DNA of 64,000 nucleotides. It comes from Sulfolobus sp. E5-1-F (GTDB lineage: Archaea > Thermoproteota > Thermoprotei_A > Sulfolobales > Sulfolobaceae). Numbering within the stretch: the stretch's first letter is position 1; each line of letters begins with the position of its first letter. The position numbers and the translations under genes are program-made. A model generated the notes under the pieces. The model was not told the origin of the DNA, did no database searches, and saw only the letters and a program-made list of their open reading frames with translations. Below, in pieces: positions 33,211 through 42,766 of this stretch. The DNA lies in NCBI RefSeq assembly GCF_009601705.1, contig NZ_CP045687.1, forward strand, positions 532,630 through 596,629, given 5' to 3'.

Positions 33211-34137
33211 ATTCCTCTAGATCCAGAGGTAAGAAAGTTTTTAGACTACTTTTATAAGTATAACGTTTTAGATTTTTCAAAATATTCATTACAAGAAATT
33301 AGGGAAAAACTCAATAAGCTTTTAGCAGAGGCAACTCCGAAGGATCCAGTATATAAGATTGAAGATAGGAAAATTAGAGGTTCAGAAACTGAGATACCTA
33401 TAAGAATATATTATCCAGATGATAAAAAGGCACATCCCATTATTCTCCACTTTCATGGTGGCGCTTGGATTTTAGGCAGTATCGAAACTGAGGATAGTGT
33501 GTCTAGAATATTAGCTAATTCTTGTAACTGTATAATTATTTCAGTTGATTACAGACTTGCGCCAGAACATAAGTTTCCCGCAGCCGTAACTGACTGCTTC
33601 GATTCGATTAAATGGGCTTATGAGAATGCTGAAAATATAGGTGGAGATAAAAATAGGATTGCAGTTTTCGGGATTAGCGCTGGAGGCAACTTAGCAGCAG
33701 TCACATCTATTCTTTCCAGAGATCATGGGATAAAATTAAAGGCACAAGCACTTGTGGTTCCATTCGTATATCTAGATTTAGCCTCTAGATCAATGACTGA
33801 ATATAGAAAAGGTTATTTCTTGGACATCAATGTACCAATAGATTACGGAGTAAGAATGTACATAAGAGACGAAAGGGATATCCTTAATCCTATGTTCGTC
33901 CCCTTAATTGCAGAAAATCTTTCAAATTTACCACAAGCTATAGTTGTGACTGCAGAATTTGATCCCCTAAGAGATCAGGGAGAAGCTTACGCTAAAAGGT
34001 TAATGGAATCCGGAGTTTCTACTTTAAGCTTTAGAGTGAATAGTATGGTTCACGCTTTTTTAGGTTCACCTAACGTGAGTAGATTAGTTACAATTATGAT
34101 CGGTTCTGCGCTAAAGGATATCTTAACAAGGGGTTAA
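33211..34137 (+). CDS. HSL-family esterase with an apparent AUU start
   Basis: The 308-residue reading starts at ATT 33211 and continues PLDPEVRKFLDYFYKY, the paralogues starting ATG-PLD. The frame is fully open to the stop, but the first ATG, GTG or TTG in it is GTG 33499, which would remove 96 residues including the oxyanion HGGA (LHFHGGAWILGS). With the ATT start all parts are present: nucleophile GISAGG with Ser156, Asp in EFDPLRDQGEAY, and His in MVHAF. The oxyanion motif is HGGA rather than HGGG. If ATT is not used, the gene is a pseudogene by loss of its start. The next gene starts 5 bp after it. Confidence 0.8.
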   Translation: MPLDPEVRKFLDYFYKYNVLDFSKYSLQEIREKLNKLLAEATPKDPVYKIEDRKIRGSETEIPIRIYYPDDKKAHPIILHFHGGAWILGSIETEDSVSRILANSCNCIIISVDYRLAPEHKFPAAVTDCFDSIKWAYENAENIGGDKNRIAVFGISAGGNLAAVTSILSRDHGIKLKAQALVVPFVYLDLASRSMTEYRKGYFLDINVPIDYGVRMYIRDERDILNPMFVPLIAENLSNLPQAIVVTAEFDPLRDQGEAYAKRLMESGVSTLSFRVNSMVHAFLGSPNVSRLVTIMIGSALKDILTRG

Positions 34138-34142
34138 CTTGA

Positions 34143-35204
34143 ATGTATGAAGAATGGAAAATTGTAAAAAAGGACTCCCCAATCTTAGGTAACGATGAGC
34201 TTGTAGAGAGCATGTGGAGGATAAAGAGGGAGGGTTCGCCATACGATGTTATATCCCTTCATAAGGTAAATTTTGTAGGAGGTGGTAATGATGCTATCTT
34301 TATACTGCCTGGTACATGGTCTAGTGGAGAACAATTAGTATCAATAAGTTGGCATGGCGTATATTATACAATACCAGATTATAGAAAATCTATAGTACTT
34401 TACCTAGCTAGAAACGGATTTAATGTTTATACAATTGACTATAGAACTCACTATGTTCCCCCATTTCTAAGAGATAGGCAGCTCTCCTTTATGTACAATT
34501 GGGGATGGAGTACGTGGATAAACGATATCAAAGAAACAGTTAGTTTTATTAAAAGAAATTCGCAGCAAGAGAAAATATTTTTAGCAGGAGAGAGTTTTGG
34601 AGGCGGAGCGGCCCTTAATTACTCCTCTATATATTGGAAGGATGACATTAAAGGGCTAATCCTATTAGATGGAGGTCCCGTTAAGCATGGAATAAGACCA
34701 AGATTTTATAATCCTGAAGTAAGTAGTGTTGAGGAAATGGAAGCTAAAGGCATCTACGCTATACCTAGTAGAGGCGGGCCAAATAACCCTATATGGGCTT
34801 ACGCTTTAGCAAATCCAGATATGCCAAGTCCAGAACCTAAATATAAGACTATAAGTGATTTCTTAATGGATAGTTTATATGTAACTGGCTCAGCGAATCC
34901 TTACGATTACCCTTACTCTAAAAAGGAGGACATGTTTCCAATATTAGCCTCTTTCGATCCTTACTGGCCATATAGGTTAAGTCTGGAAAGGGGATTAAAA
35001 TTCGATTATAAGGGGATACTCGTACCTACTATAGCATTCGTTAGTGAAAGGTTTGGCCTTCAGATCTTTGATAGTGAGAGATTACCTCCGAATAGTGAAG
35101 TCATCTTACTGAAAGGATATGGCCATTTGGATGTCTATACTGGGGAAAATAGTGAAAAAGACGTTAACACCTTAGTGTTGAAGTGGTTGTCACAACAACG
35201 TTAA
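34143..35204 (+). CDS. Alpha/beta hydrolase (lipase/esterase type)
   Basis: The 353-residue protein has the alpha/beta hydrolase core: FILPGTWSSGEQ (oxyanion strand), an FNVYTIDYRTH strand, the nucleophile elbow GESFGGG with Ser151, and a C-terminal GYGHLDVYTG with the likely His. It is not an HSL-type enzyme: no HGGG motif. The long middle segment (residues about 180-270) looks like a lid over the active site. No signal peptide is seen. It is co-transcribed with the esterase before it. Known annotated relatives in Sulfolobus are called lipases; I cannot tell the substrate. Confidence 0.78.
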   Translation: MYEEWKIVKKDSPILGNDELVESMWRIKREGSPYDVISLHKVNFVGGGNDAIFILPGTWSSGEQLVSISWHGVYYTIPDYRKSIVLYLARNGFNVYTIDYRTHYVPPFLRDRQLSFMYNWGWSTWINDIKETVSFIKRNSQQEKIFLAGESFGGGAALNYSSIYWKDDIKGLILLDGGPVKHGIRPRFYNPEVSSVEEMEAKGIYAIPSRGGPNNPIWAYALANPDMPSPEPKYKTISDFLMDSLYVTGSANPYDYPYSKKEDMFPILASFDPYWPYRLSLERGLKFDYKGILVPTIAFVSERFGLQIFDSERLPPNSEVILLKGYGHLDVYTGENSEKDVNTLVLKWLSQQR

Positions 35205-35209
35205 TTACT

Positions 35210-36127
35210 TCATCCCCCTCTCTTTTCTCTATATTTAATCATTTCTATCAGTATTTCTTCACTATTTTTTAATTTTGAGGCTGGAGGATCCCCTTTCAAC
35301 TCACTATATGCCCTAGCTAAATTTCCAACTATTCTCTCCTTACTTATCCACTCCTCATATTTGCCCAAATTTATCTCATAAGCGGCCTTAATAGGATCAT
35401 CAGTAACCTTCATCAATTTTCTTGCCTCATCTCTCACAAAAATTAAGTAATCCCTTGATTCGTATAAAGCCTTTCTATTATAACTCACCTCACCGTGACC
35501 CGGTACATAAACCTCTGCGTCGAGACTAGCTAAGTTCTCTAACGCATTTATATATCCTTGGATATAACCCATTAAAGCAAATGGAGTACAAGGTGGAGAA
35601 AAGAGAAGGTCACCAGTAAATACAACCTTTTTGTTGGGAATATACACGTAGATATCACTAGTAGTATGGGCGTAGCCGACGTATACTATTCTAACTTCTT
35701 CATCATCACTAATAAATATCCTCATCTCGTCATTAATTACTACTTCTTGAGGAGTGTATTTATATCCTGAAAAATTTATTGTACTAAATAGCTTTTCATA
35801 GGGATTAGTCCCTCTTTTCATTCCCTCTACTACTTTCTCCCTGCAATTTTTATGGCAAATAGTTATTGCGTTAGGGAATAAGTGATTAGTCCACAAGTGG
35901 TCCTCATGTTCGTGAGTATTTATCAAGTACTTTATTGGCTTATCCGTTACTTTCCTTATTTCAGAAATGAAGTGTTTTGCCATTTTCTCATTTGTTAATG
36001 AATCCACTACTACGGCGTAATTTTTACCTATTATTACCCCCGCATTGCTTAAGAACCAATCGCCATTAGGCTGAATGAAAGCGTATACGTTATCACTTAT
36101 CCTTTCGAACTTATATTGAACTTCCAT
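35210..36127 (-). CDS. Metallo-beta-lactamase-fold hydrolase
   Basis: The 305-residue protein starts at ATG 36127. The zinc motif THEHEDHLW is at residues 71-79, followed by AHTTSDIYVYIPNKKVVFTGDLLF and VPGHGEV, giving a complete two-metal site. It resembles quinoprotein-relay/SoxH-like and polyketide-cyclase-like MBL hydrolases more than true beta-lactamases. It lies between the lipase and the FAH gene, on the opposite strand from the lipase, with a 5-bp gap between their ends. Confidence 0.8.
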   Translation of the reverse strand: MEVQYKFERISDNVYAFIQPNGDWFLSNAGVIIGKNYAVVVDSLTNEKMAKHFISEIRKVTDKPIKYLINTHEHEDHLWTNHLFPNAITICHKNCREKVVEGMKRGTNPYEKLFSTINFSGYKYTPQEVVINDEMRIFISDDEEVRIVYVGYAHTTSDIYVYIPNKKVVFTGDLLFSPPCTPFALMGYIQGYINALENLASLDAEVYVPGHGEVSYNRKALYESRDYLIFVRDEARKLMKVTDDPIKAAYEINLGKYEEWISKERIVGNLARAYSELKGDPPASKLKNSEEILIEMIKYREKRGG

Positions 36128-36171
36128 AGTAATATATATTACCTTTTTTGATTAAATATTTTTTAGAGAGC

Positions 36172-37125
36172 ATGAAACTACTAAGTTTTATTAAGGATAA
36201 TAGGGTGAGAAGTGGTGTCTTAGTTAACGATGAATATATAGCAGATCTGAATACCTCTTGTTACCTAATGCTGATTGAAAAAGGGGAAGACGAGCAGTTT
36301 GTTGAGAGATATTGTAATGCAATAGTCCCCCCAGATATGTTAGGAGTACTTCAAGCTGGGGATCTGGGATTAGAATTTATTAAGAAAATTTTGGAATGGT
36401 CAAAGAAAAGAAATGACGTTCTTTACAATATTAAGCAAGTTAAGCTAAAGGCACCCCTATTAAGGGCTAATATGTTAAGGGATTTCCTAGCATTTAAAGG
36501 TCACGTTGAGGCTACTTATAAGAGAAGAGGACAGTCGATACCAGAAGAGTGGTTTAAGATACCTATTTATTATAAAGGGGATCCAGCAATATTTTATGGG
36601 CATTTAGAAGAAGTACCTTGGCCAAAGTACTCTAATCACGTTGACATAGAGCTAGAAATAGCTGCTATAATATATAAGAAAGGAAAGGATATTGATAGGA
36701 GGAATGCTAGAGAGTATATACTAGGTTTTACTATTTTCAATGATTTTAGCGCAAGGGATATTCAAATGGCTGAGATGAAAGGTTTACTAGGTCCTGCAAA
36801 GGGTAAAGATTTCGCAAATGGATTGGGACCTTGGATAGTAACTAAAGACGAATTGCCGGATATTAAGGGATTGAGAGTTTACGCCAAGGTCAATGACGAA
36901 GTCTGGTGTGATACAAGAGCAGAAGATATGCAATGGAGTTTTGAAGACATGATTGCATATGTGTCTCAAGATGAGTACATTAGATCTGGCGATGTTTTCG
37001 GAAGTGGTACTGTAAGTGGATGTACTGGGTTAGATATAGGCAAATCGTTAAAGCCAAATAGCAGTATAGAACTATACGTGGAGAAGATAGGGATTCTGAA
37101 AAATATCATAGTAAAAAATCAGTAA
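36172..37125 (+). CDS. Fumarylacetoacetate hydrolase (FAH) family protein
   Basis: The protein has about 317 residues from ATG 36172 (MKLLSFIKDNRVRSG), where family members start; TTG 36148 would add eight residues. The FAH C-terminal domain holds metal ligands Glu160 and Glu162 (VDIELEIAAII) and Asp191 (FTIFNDFSARDIQ). GPAKGKDFANGLGPW and GSGTVSGCTGLD are further conserved blocks. Family members cleave C-C bonds of beta-diketones or hydrate unsaturated oxo-acids. It overlaps the convergent esterase by 7 bp at its end. The substrate is unknown. Confidence 0.85.
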   Translation: MKLLSFIKDNRVRSGVLVNDEYIADLNTSCYLMLIEKGEDEQFVERYCNAIVPPDMLGVLQAGDLGLEFIKKILEWSKKRNDVLYNIKQVKLKAPLLRANMLRDFLAFKGHVEATYKRRGQSIPEEWFKIPIYYKGDPAIFYGHLEEVPWPKYSNHVDIELEIAAIIYKKGKDIDRRNAREYILGFTIFNDFSARDIQMAEMKGLLGPAKGKDFANGLGPWIVTKDELPDIKGLRVYAKVNDEVWCDTRAEDMQWSFEDMIAYVSQDEYIRSGDVFGSGTVSGCTGLDIGKSLKPNSSIELYVEKIGILKNIIVKNQ

Positions 37126-38054
37126 AAATTGTTAAACATTTTTCTAATCGATGATGCAATATGATGTATTGCTTCTCTTCCGGTATCTAAATACTCATAG
37201 AAGCTCACGAAACCGTGTATCATGCCGTTATATCTTAGGCTTATCGCCTTTACTCCGTTTGCTTTTAGTTTATGAGCATACATTTCACCTTGATCTCTCA
37301 AGGGATCATATTCGGCTGTAATTACTAACGCAGGAGGGAGGTTTTGTAGTTCAGCCAATATTGGCGAAGCTAAAGGATTATAATAATCGCTATCGTCTTT
37401 AACATATTGCTTATTGTACCATAAAATTCTCTCATAGGTTAGGAAATAACCATCACCATAATTATACATTGAGGGAGACGAGTCTAACATGTTAACTACG
37501 GGATATATCATTATTTGATATTTCACAATGTTTTCTTTATTATCTCTATCGAGAATACTAACTACTGCGGATAAATTTCCGCCTGCACTATCTCCCGCGA
37601 CTGCAATTCTTGACGTATCTATTGATAACTTTCCTCCATTATGAGCTATCCACTTAACTACGTCGTATGCATCATAAACTTGTGTGGGGAATTTGTGTTC
37701 TGGAGCTAATCTATAATCAACCGAGACTACTATGGTATTTGATAACTTTGAAATTAGCCTACATATACTATCATGAGTATCTAAATTTCCGTAAACGAAA
37801 CCTCCTCCATGATAATACACTACAGCGGGGAGGTTTTCCCTTTGGCTTGGAAAATACACTCTTATTTTTATATCCCCATTCCTAACCGGGACAATCATGT
37901 CACGAATATTATATAGCTCAACTTTTTCGTTATTGAACATCTTTATAAAGAGATCATTTCTGACTTTTCTGAACTCTTGGGGTGTTAAAGGAGTTGTAGG
38001 TAATAGTGAGTTCATTTTAGTTAAGAGGTCTTTAACCTGTGGATCTAGTGGCAT
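37119..38054 (-). CDS. HSL-family (family IV) carboxylesterase
   Basis: The 311-residue paralogue of the esterases at 10766 and 33211 has the complete set: HGGG at 82-85, Ser156 in GDSAGG, Asp250 in EYDPLRDQGEMY and His280 in MIHGF. It starts MPLDPQVKDLL. It precedes nothing on its own strand; the lactonase gene lies 35 bp upstream and reads the same way, so they may share a transcript, lactonase first. Both break esters or lactones. Confidence 0.92.
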   Translation of the reverse strand: MPLDPQVKDLLTKMNSLLPTTPLTPQEFRKVRNDLFIKMFNNEKVELYNIRDMIVPVRNGDIKIRVYFPSQRENLPAVVYYHGGGFVYGNLDTHDSICRLISKLSNTIVVSVDYRLAPEHKFPTQVYDAYDVVKWIAHNGGKLSIDTSRIAVAGDSAGGNLSAVVSILDRDNKENIVKYQIMIYPVVNMLDSSPSMYNYGDGYFLTYERILWYNKQYVKDDSDYYNPLASPILAELQNLPPALVITAEYDPLRDQGEMYAHKLKANGVKAISLRYNGMIHGFVSFYEYLDTGREAIHHIASSIRKMFNNFY

Positions 38055-38088
38055 GATATGATAAAAAATGTTAAGTTAAAATAAATAT

Positions 38089-39033
38089 TTAGCTGAAGAA
38101 CTTTTTGGGATTCTCCTTAAATATTATATTTATGACCTCTTCATTAACTCCATTTTTCTTTAAGAACGGTATAGTATCCTCAAATATCAGAGTCATACTC
38201 CATCTTGGAGCAAGTTTAGGTTTAAGCTCTGGTTTAGCAGTCCCCCAATCAATTGTGCAACAATAATCGTGTGAGATCATTATTCTATCCGAATAACCAT
38301 CTTTAATTAGTCTTAAGGTAATTTCATTTCTCTTATCAACTGGTAAGAATAAATCTAAACCATATCTATCTAATCCAACAAAGGATCCCTTATCTGCTAT
38401 CCTCTTTATATAATTTATATTATCAGTATCGCCTAAATGCCCTATTAATATCTTATGTGGATCAACACCTTCTTCAGTCAGTATTCTTTGTTGCTCTAAT
38501 CCAGTGTTGTTGTGAGCGTTAGAGTGCGTAATTATGGGAACTTTAGTCTCCTTATGGGCTATAGCAGCTGCTCTTATTACCTTCTCCACATCTTTAGTAA
38601 TCCCTGGCTCATCTGCAGCTATCTTTATGAAGCCTGCCTTATTAGAAGTACCTTGTATTCCCTCTTTTATATCATGAATGAATAAGTCAGCTATCTCATT
38701 AATTGATCTATTTAAGAAATAGAAAGGTAAATCAACATATATGTAAATCCCAGTCCCTGCTACTAAATTTATCCCAGTGGCCTTTACTACCTTCTCCATA
38801 AATCTTATATCCCTACCTAATCCCATTACTGTAGGATCTACTATAGTCCTCACTCCAAATCCCATAGCTCTCTTAACTTCGTTTACCGCATTTCTGAACT
38901 CTTCTTCTTCATTGTATAAATGGGGCCATTGCATTCTAACTGCTTCGCTAAAGACTCTCAAATGTTCGTGTATGAGCGTAAATCCCATATCCTTAGCTTC
39001 TATTGGTTCCTTTCCAACTAAAGGTATTCTCAT
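38089..39033 (-). CDS. Phosphotriesterase-like lactonase (SsoPox type)
   Basis: The 314-residue amidohydrolase-fold enzyme hydrolyses acyl-homoserine and other lactones, with side activity on organophosphate triesters. All metal ligands sit at the same numbers as in SsoPox: His22, His24, Lys137 (carboxylated), His170, His199 and Asp256. Tyr97 and Arg223, the lactone-shaping residues, are also present. From memory it differs from the S. solfataricus protein at several positions and is close to the S. islandicus one, so it helps place the organism. It is probably the first gene of a pair with the downstream esterase. Confidence 0.95.
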   Translation of the reverse strand: MRIPLVGKEPIEAKDMGFTLIHEHLRVFSEAVRMQWPHLYNEEEEFRNAVNEVKRAMGFGVRTIVDPTVMGLGRDIRFMEKVVKATGINLVAGTGIYIYVDLPFYFLNRSINEIADLFIHDIKEGIQGTSNKAGFIKIAADEPGITKDVEKVIRAAAIAHKETKVPIITHSNAHNNTGLEQQRILTEEGVDPHKILIGHLGDTDNINYIKRIADKGSFVGLDRYGLDLFLPVDKRNEITLRLIKDGYSDRIMISHDYCCTIDWGTAKPELKPKLAPRWSMTLIFEDTIPFLKKNGVNEEVINIIFKENPKKFFS

Positions 39034-39113
39034 ACAAATAGTTTATTTTTATCCATAATAGATAAGCTTTTCTGTGAATAAAGGTTTATTAGTGTGTATA
39101 TTTAAATTTTCTT

Positions 39114-40796
39114 ATGAATCAAAGTATACCACTTGATAGACCTTGGTTTAAATATTGGCCACCTAAATTACCTAAGACCTTAGATTACCCAGAGGTTCCC
39201 TTATTCAATATTGTAGAAGTCTCCTCGCAGAGATATCCCAATAAGACTGCTATAATATATTACGGTAATAGAATAACGTATAAGGAGTTATGGGAAAGCA
39301 TAGTTAGATTTTCATCATTTCTATTTAATGAACTTAAAGTTAGAAAAGGGGATAGAATAGCAATATTTATGCCTAACTCAGTACAATGGATCATAGCTTA
39401 TTTCGGAATCCTTAGGGCTAATGCAATATTGGTTCCAATAAATCCATTATTAGCGGAAGACGAGCTCAACTACATACTTAACGACTCTGGTTCGGTTGGA
39501 GTAGTCACTTTATCCTCATATCTTAGTAAGGTAATGAAAGCTAAAGAGAATACTCAAGTTAAATGGGTTATAGCGGGTAGATTTAAGGACTATCTTCCAG
39601 AGCAACCAGAAATAAAAGTCCATCCATTAATGCAGAAGGAGCCAGAGTTAAGTAATGACGTAATCCCTTGGAAGGAAACTTTAAGAAACAGTTATACTCC
39701 ACCACCAGTTGAGGTAAATGCAGAAGATATTGCAGTGCTTCCATACACTTCTGGTACAACTGGATTTCCAAAGGGCTGTATTCATACACATTCAACCATA
39801 TGGCCTACAGTTTTGGGTTCAGTTATCTGGAATATGCTAACGCCTTCTGCAGTAGTTCTATCATCATTACCCATATTTCATGTAACTGGCTTCGTTCATA
39901 GTTTGAATGCTCCATTATATATCGGGAGTACAATGGTTTTACAGTCCATTTGGGATAGAGAAGCAGCGTTAGACGCAATAGAGAAGTATAAAGTTACCCA
40001 TTGGACTAACATATCCACTATGGTTGTAGATTTGTTAGCAACGCCTGGTATAGAAAAGAGGAACTTGAGTTCCCTAATGTTAATAGGAGGTGGAGGTGCT
40101 CCAATGCCAGAGGCTGTCGCCAAGAGGCTTAAGGAGTTAACTGGTTTAGAATATGTAGAGGGTTATGGATTAACTGAAACTATGTCCCAAACTCACGTTA
40201 ATCCTCCACACAGACCTAAGTTACAGTGTTTAGGGATTCCGCATTTCGGAGTTGATGCTTTAGTAATAGATCCATCAACTGGCGAAGTGCTTCCACCTAA
40301 TAAAGAAGGGGAAATAGTAGTTAGGTGCCCTAGTTTATTTAAGGGTTATTGGAAAAAGGAGGATGAAACTAGAAAGTCGTTTATAACTGTTAATGGTCAA
40401 GAGTATTTCAGAACCGGGGACCTTGGATACATGGATGAAGAAGGGTATTTCTTTATCGTGGATAGGATAAAGAGAATGATAAATAGGGCAGGATATAAAG
40501 TATGGCCAACTAAGGTAGAAAACAAATTATATCAACATCCAGCAGTTTTAGAAGCGTGTGTAGTCGCGACACCAGATCCAAGAACCAATGAGGAAGTTAA
40601 GGCATATATAGTATTAAAACCAGAATATAGAGGAAAAATAACACCTGATGAAATAAGGGAATGGTGCAAACAACATATGAGTGCTTATGAATATCCCAGG
40701 ATTATAGAGTTCGTTGATTCATTACCAAAAAGTGGATCTGGAAAAATATTGTGGAGAGTGCTTCAAGAAAAAGAAAAAGGAATTATGAATAAATAG
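39114..40796 (+). CDS. Acyl-CoA synthetase (AMP-forming), second copy
   Basis: The 560-residue adenylating enzyme has YTSGTTGFPKG near residue 209, YGLTETMSQ near 349, RTGDLGYMDEEGYFFIVDRIKRM near 440 and the C-terminal Lys in KSGSGKILWR. INRAGYKVWP replaces the SGGEW of the other copy, so the hinge and acyl pocket differ and another chain type is likely. It starts at ATG 39114, 23 bp after a TATTTAAATTT box at 39097-39105, and is transcribed away from the lactonase gene. It would activate acids released by the nearby esterases. Confidence 0.9.
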   Translation: MNQSIPLDRPWFKYWPPKLPKTLDYPEVPLFNIVEVSSQRYPNKTAIIYYGNRITYKELWESIVRFSSFLFNELKVRKGDRIAIFMPNSVQWIIAYFGILRANAILVPINPLLAEDELNYILNDSGSVGVVTLSSYLSKVMKAKENTQVKWVIAGRFKDYLPEQPEIKVHPLMQKEPELSNDVIPWKETLRNSYTPPPVEVNAEDIAVLPYTSGTTGFPKGCIHTHSTIWPTVLGSVIWNMLTPSAVVLSSLPIFHVTGFVHSLNAPLYIGSTMVLQSIWDREAALDAIEKYKVTHWTNISTMVVDLLATPGIEKRNLSSLMLIGGGGAPMPEAVAKRLKELTGLEYVEGYGLTETMSQTHVNPPHRPKLQCLGIPHFGVDALVIDPSTGEVLPPNKEGEIVVRCPSLFKGYWKKEDETRKSFITVNGQEYFRTGDLGYMDEEGYFFIVDRIKRMINRAGYKVWPTKVENKLYQHPAVLEACVVATPDPRTNEEVKAYIVLKPEYRGKITPDEIREWCKQHMSAYEYPRIIEFVDSLPKSGSGKILWRVLQEKEKGIMNK

Positions 40797-40839
40797 ACTA
40801 ATTAAACTTTTTATTACAATAATGTTAATTATTACGAAA

Positions 40840-41283
40840 TTATGATAATTTTGAGGAGATACAGTTTATAATATGAGTTATATTGGGCTCAGCAATTCTT
40901 CTAATGTTTTCCTCTCCTAAAAGTTTAGATAACATTCCAAGATCTACCTTAGCTAGCCAATTCACTCTAGTAATCTCCCCAACTTCCTCTAATGCCATGG
41001 TAATATTAAACTTTATTCCAACTCCAGCAGATCTACCATTACCACTTATCTTTATGTTATTCTCTTTTTCGAGGATATTAGCGTTTATTAAGGCAGTTAA
41101 TGTGCTCATATGGGGTATTTTCATTTGCGACACATCTAGCTTGAAACTAGCTTTAAATGTATTATTTGCTATCTCATAGCTCTGCAAGCCAGGAAGGCAC
41201 TCAGCGAACTGTTTAGGATTAATTAAAAATTCCTTAACCACGTTTGTCTTTTTCTTTACGTCAAAAATTCCCTTAAAATCCAT
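40840..41283 (-). CDS. CoxG-like SRPBCC protein, likely partner of GlpD
   Basis: The 147-residue protein has the SRPBCC fold signature of CoxG: an N-terminal strand (MDFKGIFDVKKKT), INPKQFAECLPGLQSYE (the CxPG segment), the strand-rich middle and a C-terminal amphipathic helix. CoxG proteins attach to the membrane and help CO dehydrogenases, but no such genes are here. Its gene starts 2 bp after glpD and so is translation-coupled. In S. acidocaldarius a CoxG homologue beside GlpD was reported to anchor the glycerol-3-phosphate dehydrogenase to the membrane (from memory); this gene order agrees. Confidence 0.8.
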   Translation of the reverse strand: MDFKGIFDVKKKTNVVKEFLINPKQFAECLPGLQSYEIANNTFKASFKLDVSQMKIPHMSTLTALINANILEKENNIKISGNGRSAGVGIKFNITMALEEVGEITRVNWLAKVDLGMLSKLLGEENIRRIAEPNITHIINCISSKLS

Positions 41284-41285
41284 TT

Positions 41286-42584
41286 CTATATCCTCCCTTT
41301 AGAAATTAGTGATAAAAGGATATATAGTGAACTCAAATACCTTTCCTCATCTAACGATCCTTTCCTATCTAAAATACTCTTCACTACTACTTTAGGTATC
41401 CCAATCCTTTCAGCGTAATCTAATAGGTTAATATCAAGAGGACTTATTAGCTTAGTTGTCGCAGTTTTACTCACGCTCTTTATGCCTAGTTTAGAAGAAA
41501 CTAAATCAGCTACTTTCTCTCCAATTAGTCTTCCAGTTGTAAACTTACCCCCAATTACGGATACTAATCCTCTTAACCCATTTTCTTTTTCATGGTCGAT
41601 TATTCTGAAATCTCTAGTAGCCTCTCTTGCAGATACTTCACTTTTAATTAAGGGTCTTATGGAGGCATAAGCTCTAACTACCCTCATATTCTTCAGCTTC
41701 GGTATTAGGTAAGCTCCCTCACTTACTAACATGTTAATATCTTCATCTGATATAGCGAAGCTATCTATATCTTCGATAATTGTAGCTGTAGTTCCTAGAA
41801 TGGACGAGTCACCATATGGTACAATTATATCTCCATCAGAGGGTGGTCTTAATCTATTAATAACCATATTATTAACTCTCTGTTCAAATACGACCATAAT
41901 TCCCGCAGTTGGCATTATTGGCATTTCCTCTAAACCAGCCATCTTTATGATTTTGAATGACCAAGGGCCTGCAGTATTAACTATAAAGTCGGATTTTATC
42001 ACATTAGTAGTGTTGTTTATTTTGTCGAAAACCTTAACTCCCTTAAGGCTATCGTTTTCCCTTATTAGTTCGACAACCTCATTATATGTTAGAATCTTCG
42101 CCCCGTGTAACGATGCAGTAACTGCAACGCTAGCCATTAGATCATAACCATAAACTACTTTGTCCGGAACCCAAATTGCAAGTTTTGTATCTCTGTTAAT
42201 ATAAGGTTCTCTTTGCAATACTTCTTTAACATCTATGACCTTTTCCTCGATCCCAACATTTTTTAACGCTTTTATGAAAGTTTCAGAGAATTCCAAGTCA
42301 TTGTCAGTAATGCCAAGAAATACTCCACCCGTATCTTTTACTGTGTGAGGAGCTATTTTTGATATTATTTTATTCTCTTGGATACACTCCTTAGCGGACT
42401 CGGGATCAGTTACTGCATATCTAGCTCCACTATGAAGAAGCCCGTGAAATTTTCCAGAAGTTCCAGACCCTATATCACCTCTTTCTACCAATGCTACATC
42501 TATTCCCCTTAACGCTAAATCTAATGCAGTAAACAAACCGCTTATCCCTCCCCCAATCACTGTAACTGTAGCTCTAATTTCCAT
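41286..42584 (-). CDS. glpD: FAD-dependent glycerol-3-phosphate dehydrogenase
   Basis: The protein of about 432 residues oxidises glycerol 3-phosphate to dihydroxyacetone phosphate and passes electrons to the quinone pool. It has the FAD motif VIGGGISGLFTALDLALRG at the N-terminus, GSGTSGKFHGLLHSGARYAV (the substrate-side loop), and IGGKFTTGRLIGEKVAD near the end. Bacterial GlpD has about 500 residues; the C-terminal part is shorter here. I start at ATG 42584 (MEIRATVTVIGGG), about 25 bp after an AAATTTTTAAT box; ATG 42608 would add eight residues. A CoxG-like gene follows at once. The glpK-glpF pair is read the other way. Confidence 0.9.
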   Translation of the reverse strand: MEIRATVTVIGGGISGLFTALDLALRGIDVALVERGDIGSGTSGKFHGLLHSGARYAVTDPESAKECIQENKIISKIAPHTVKDTGGVFLGITDNDLEFSETFIKALKNVGIEEKVIDVKEVLQREPYINRDTKLAIWVPDKVVYGYDLMASVAVTASLHGAKILTYNEVVELIRENDSLKGVKVFDKINNTTNVIKSDFIVNTAGPWSFKIIKMAGLEEMPIMPTAGIMVVFEQRVNNMVINRLRPPSDGDIIVPYGDSSILGTTATIIEDIDSFAISDEDINMLVSEGAYLIPKLKNMRVVRAYASIRPLIKSEVSAREATRDFRIIDHEKENGLRGLVSVIGGKFTTGRLIGEKVADLVSSKLGIKSVSKTATTKLISPLDINLLDYAERIGIPKVVVKSILDRKGSLDEERYLSSLYILLSLISKGRI

Positions 42585-42743
42585 AGTAATGAGTTGTGAG
42601 GTGAACATTAAAAATTTTGATATTGGTTAACTCCCTAGAAATATATCACTTGTAAATCTTATTTTTAAAAACGTATCTAACAATTAATGCTAATTAGATG
42701 GAAATCTAAATGAACTTTCAAGATTAGCTAAAGGAGTTAAATA

Positions 42744-42763
42744 AAAGTTATACAAATAACTTT
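42744..42763. promoter_or_regulatory. Perfect inverted repeat at the glpK start
   Basis: AAAGTTAT and ATAACTTT are exact inverted repeats with a 4-bp spacer. They end 3 bp before the glpK ATG and overlap the expected start of transcription, downstream of the GTTAAATAAAAG box. It is a candidate operator for a glycerol-responsive regulator. Confidence 0.55.
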
Positions 42764-42766
42764 CTG

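Noticed and set aside
33499-34137. GTG 33499 as the start of the esterase
   Set aside because: The protein would lack its oxyanion hole and N-terminal cap, although both are encoded upstream in the same uninterrupted frame.
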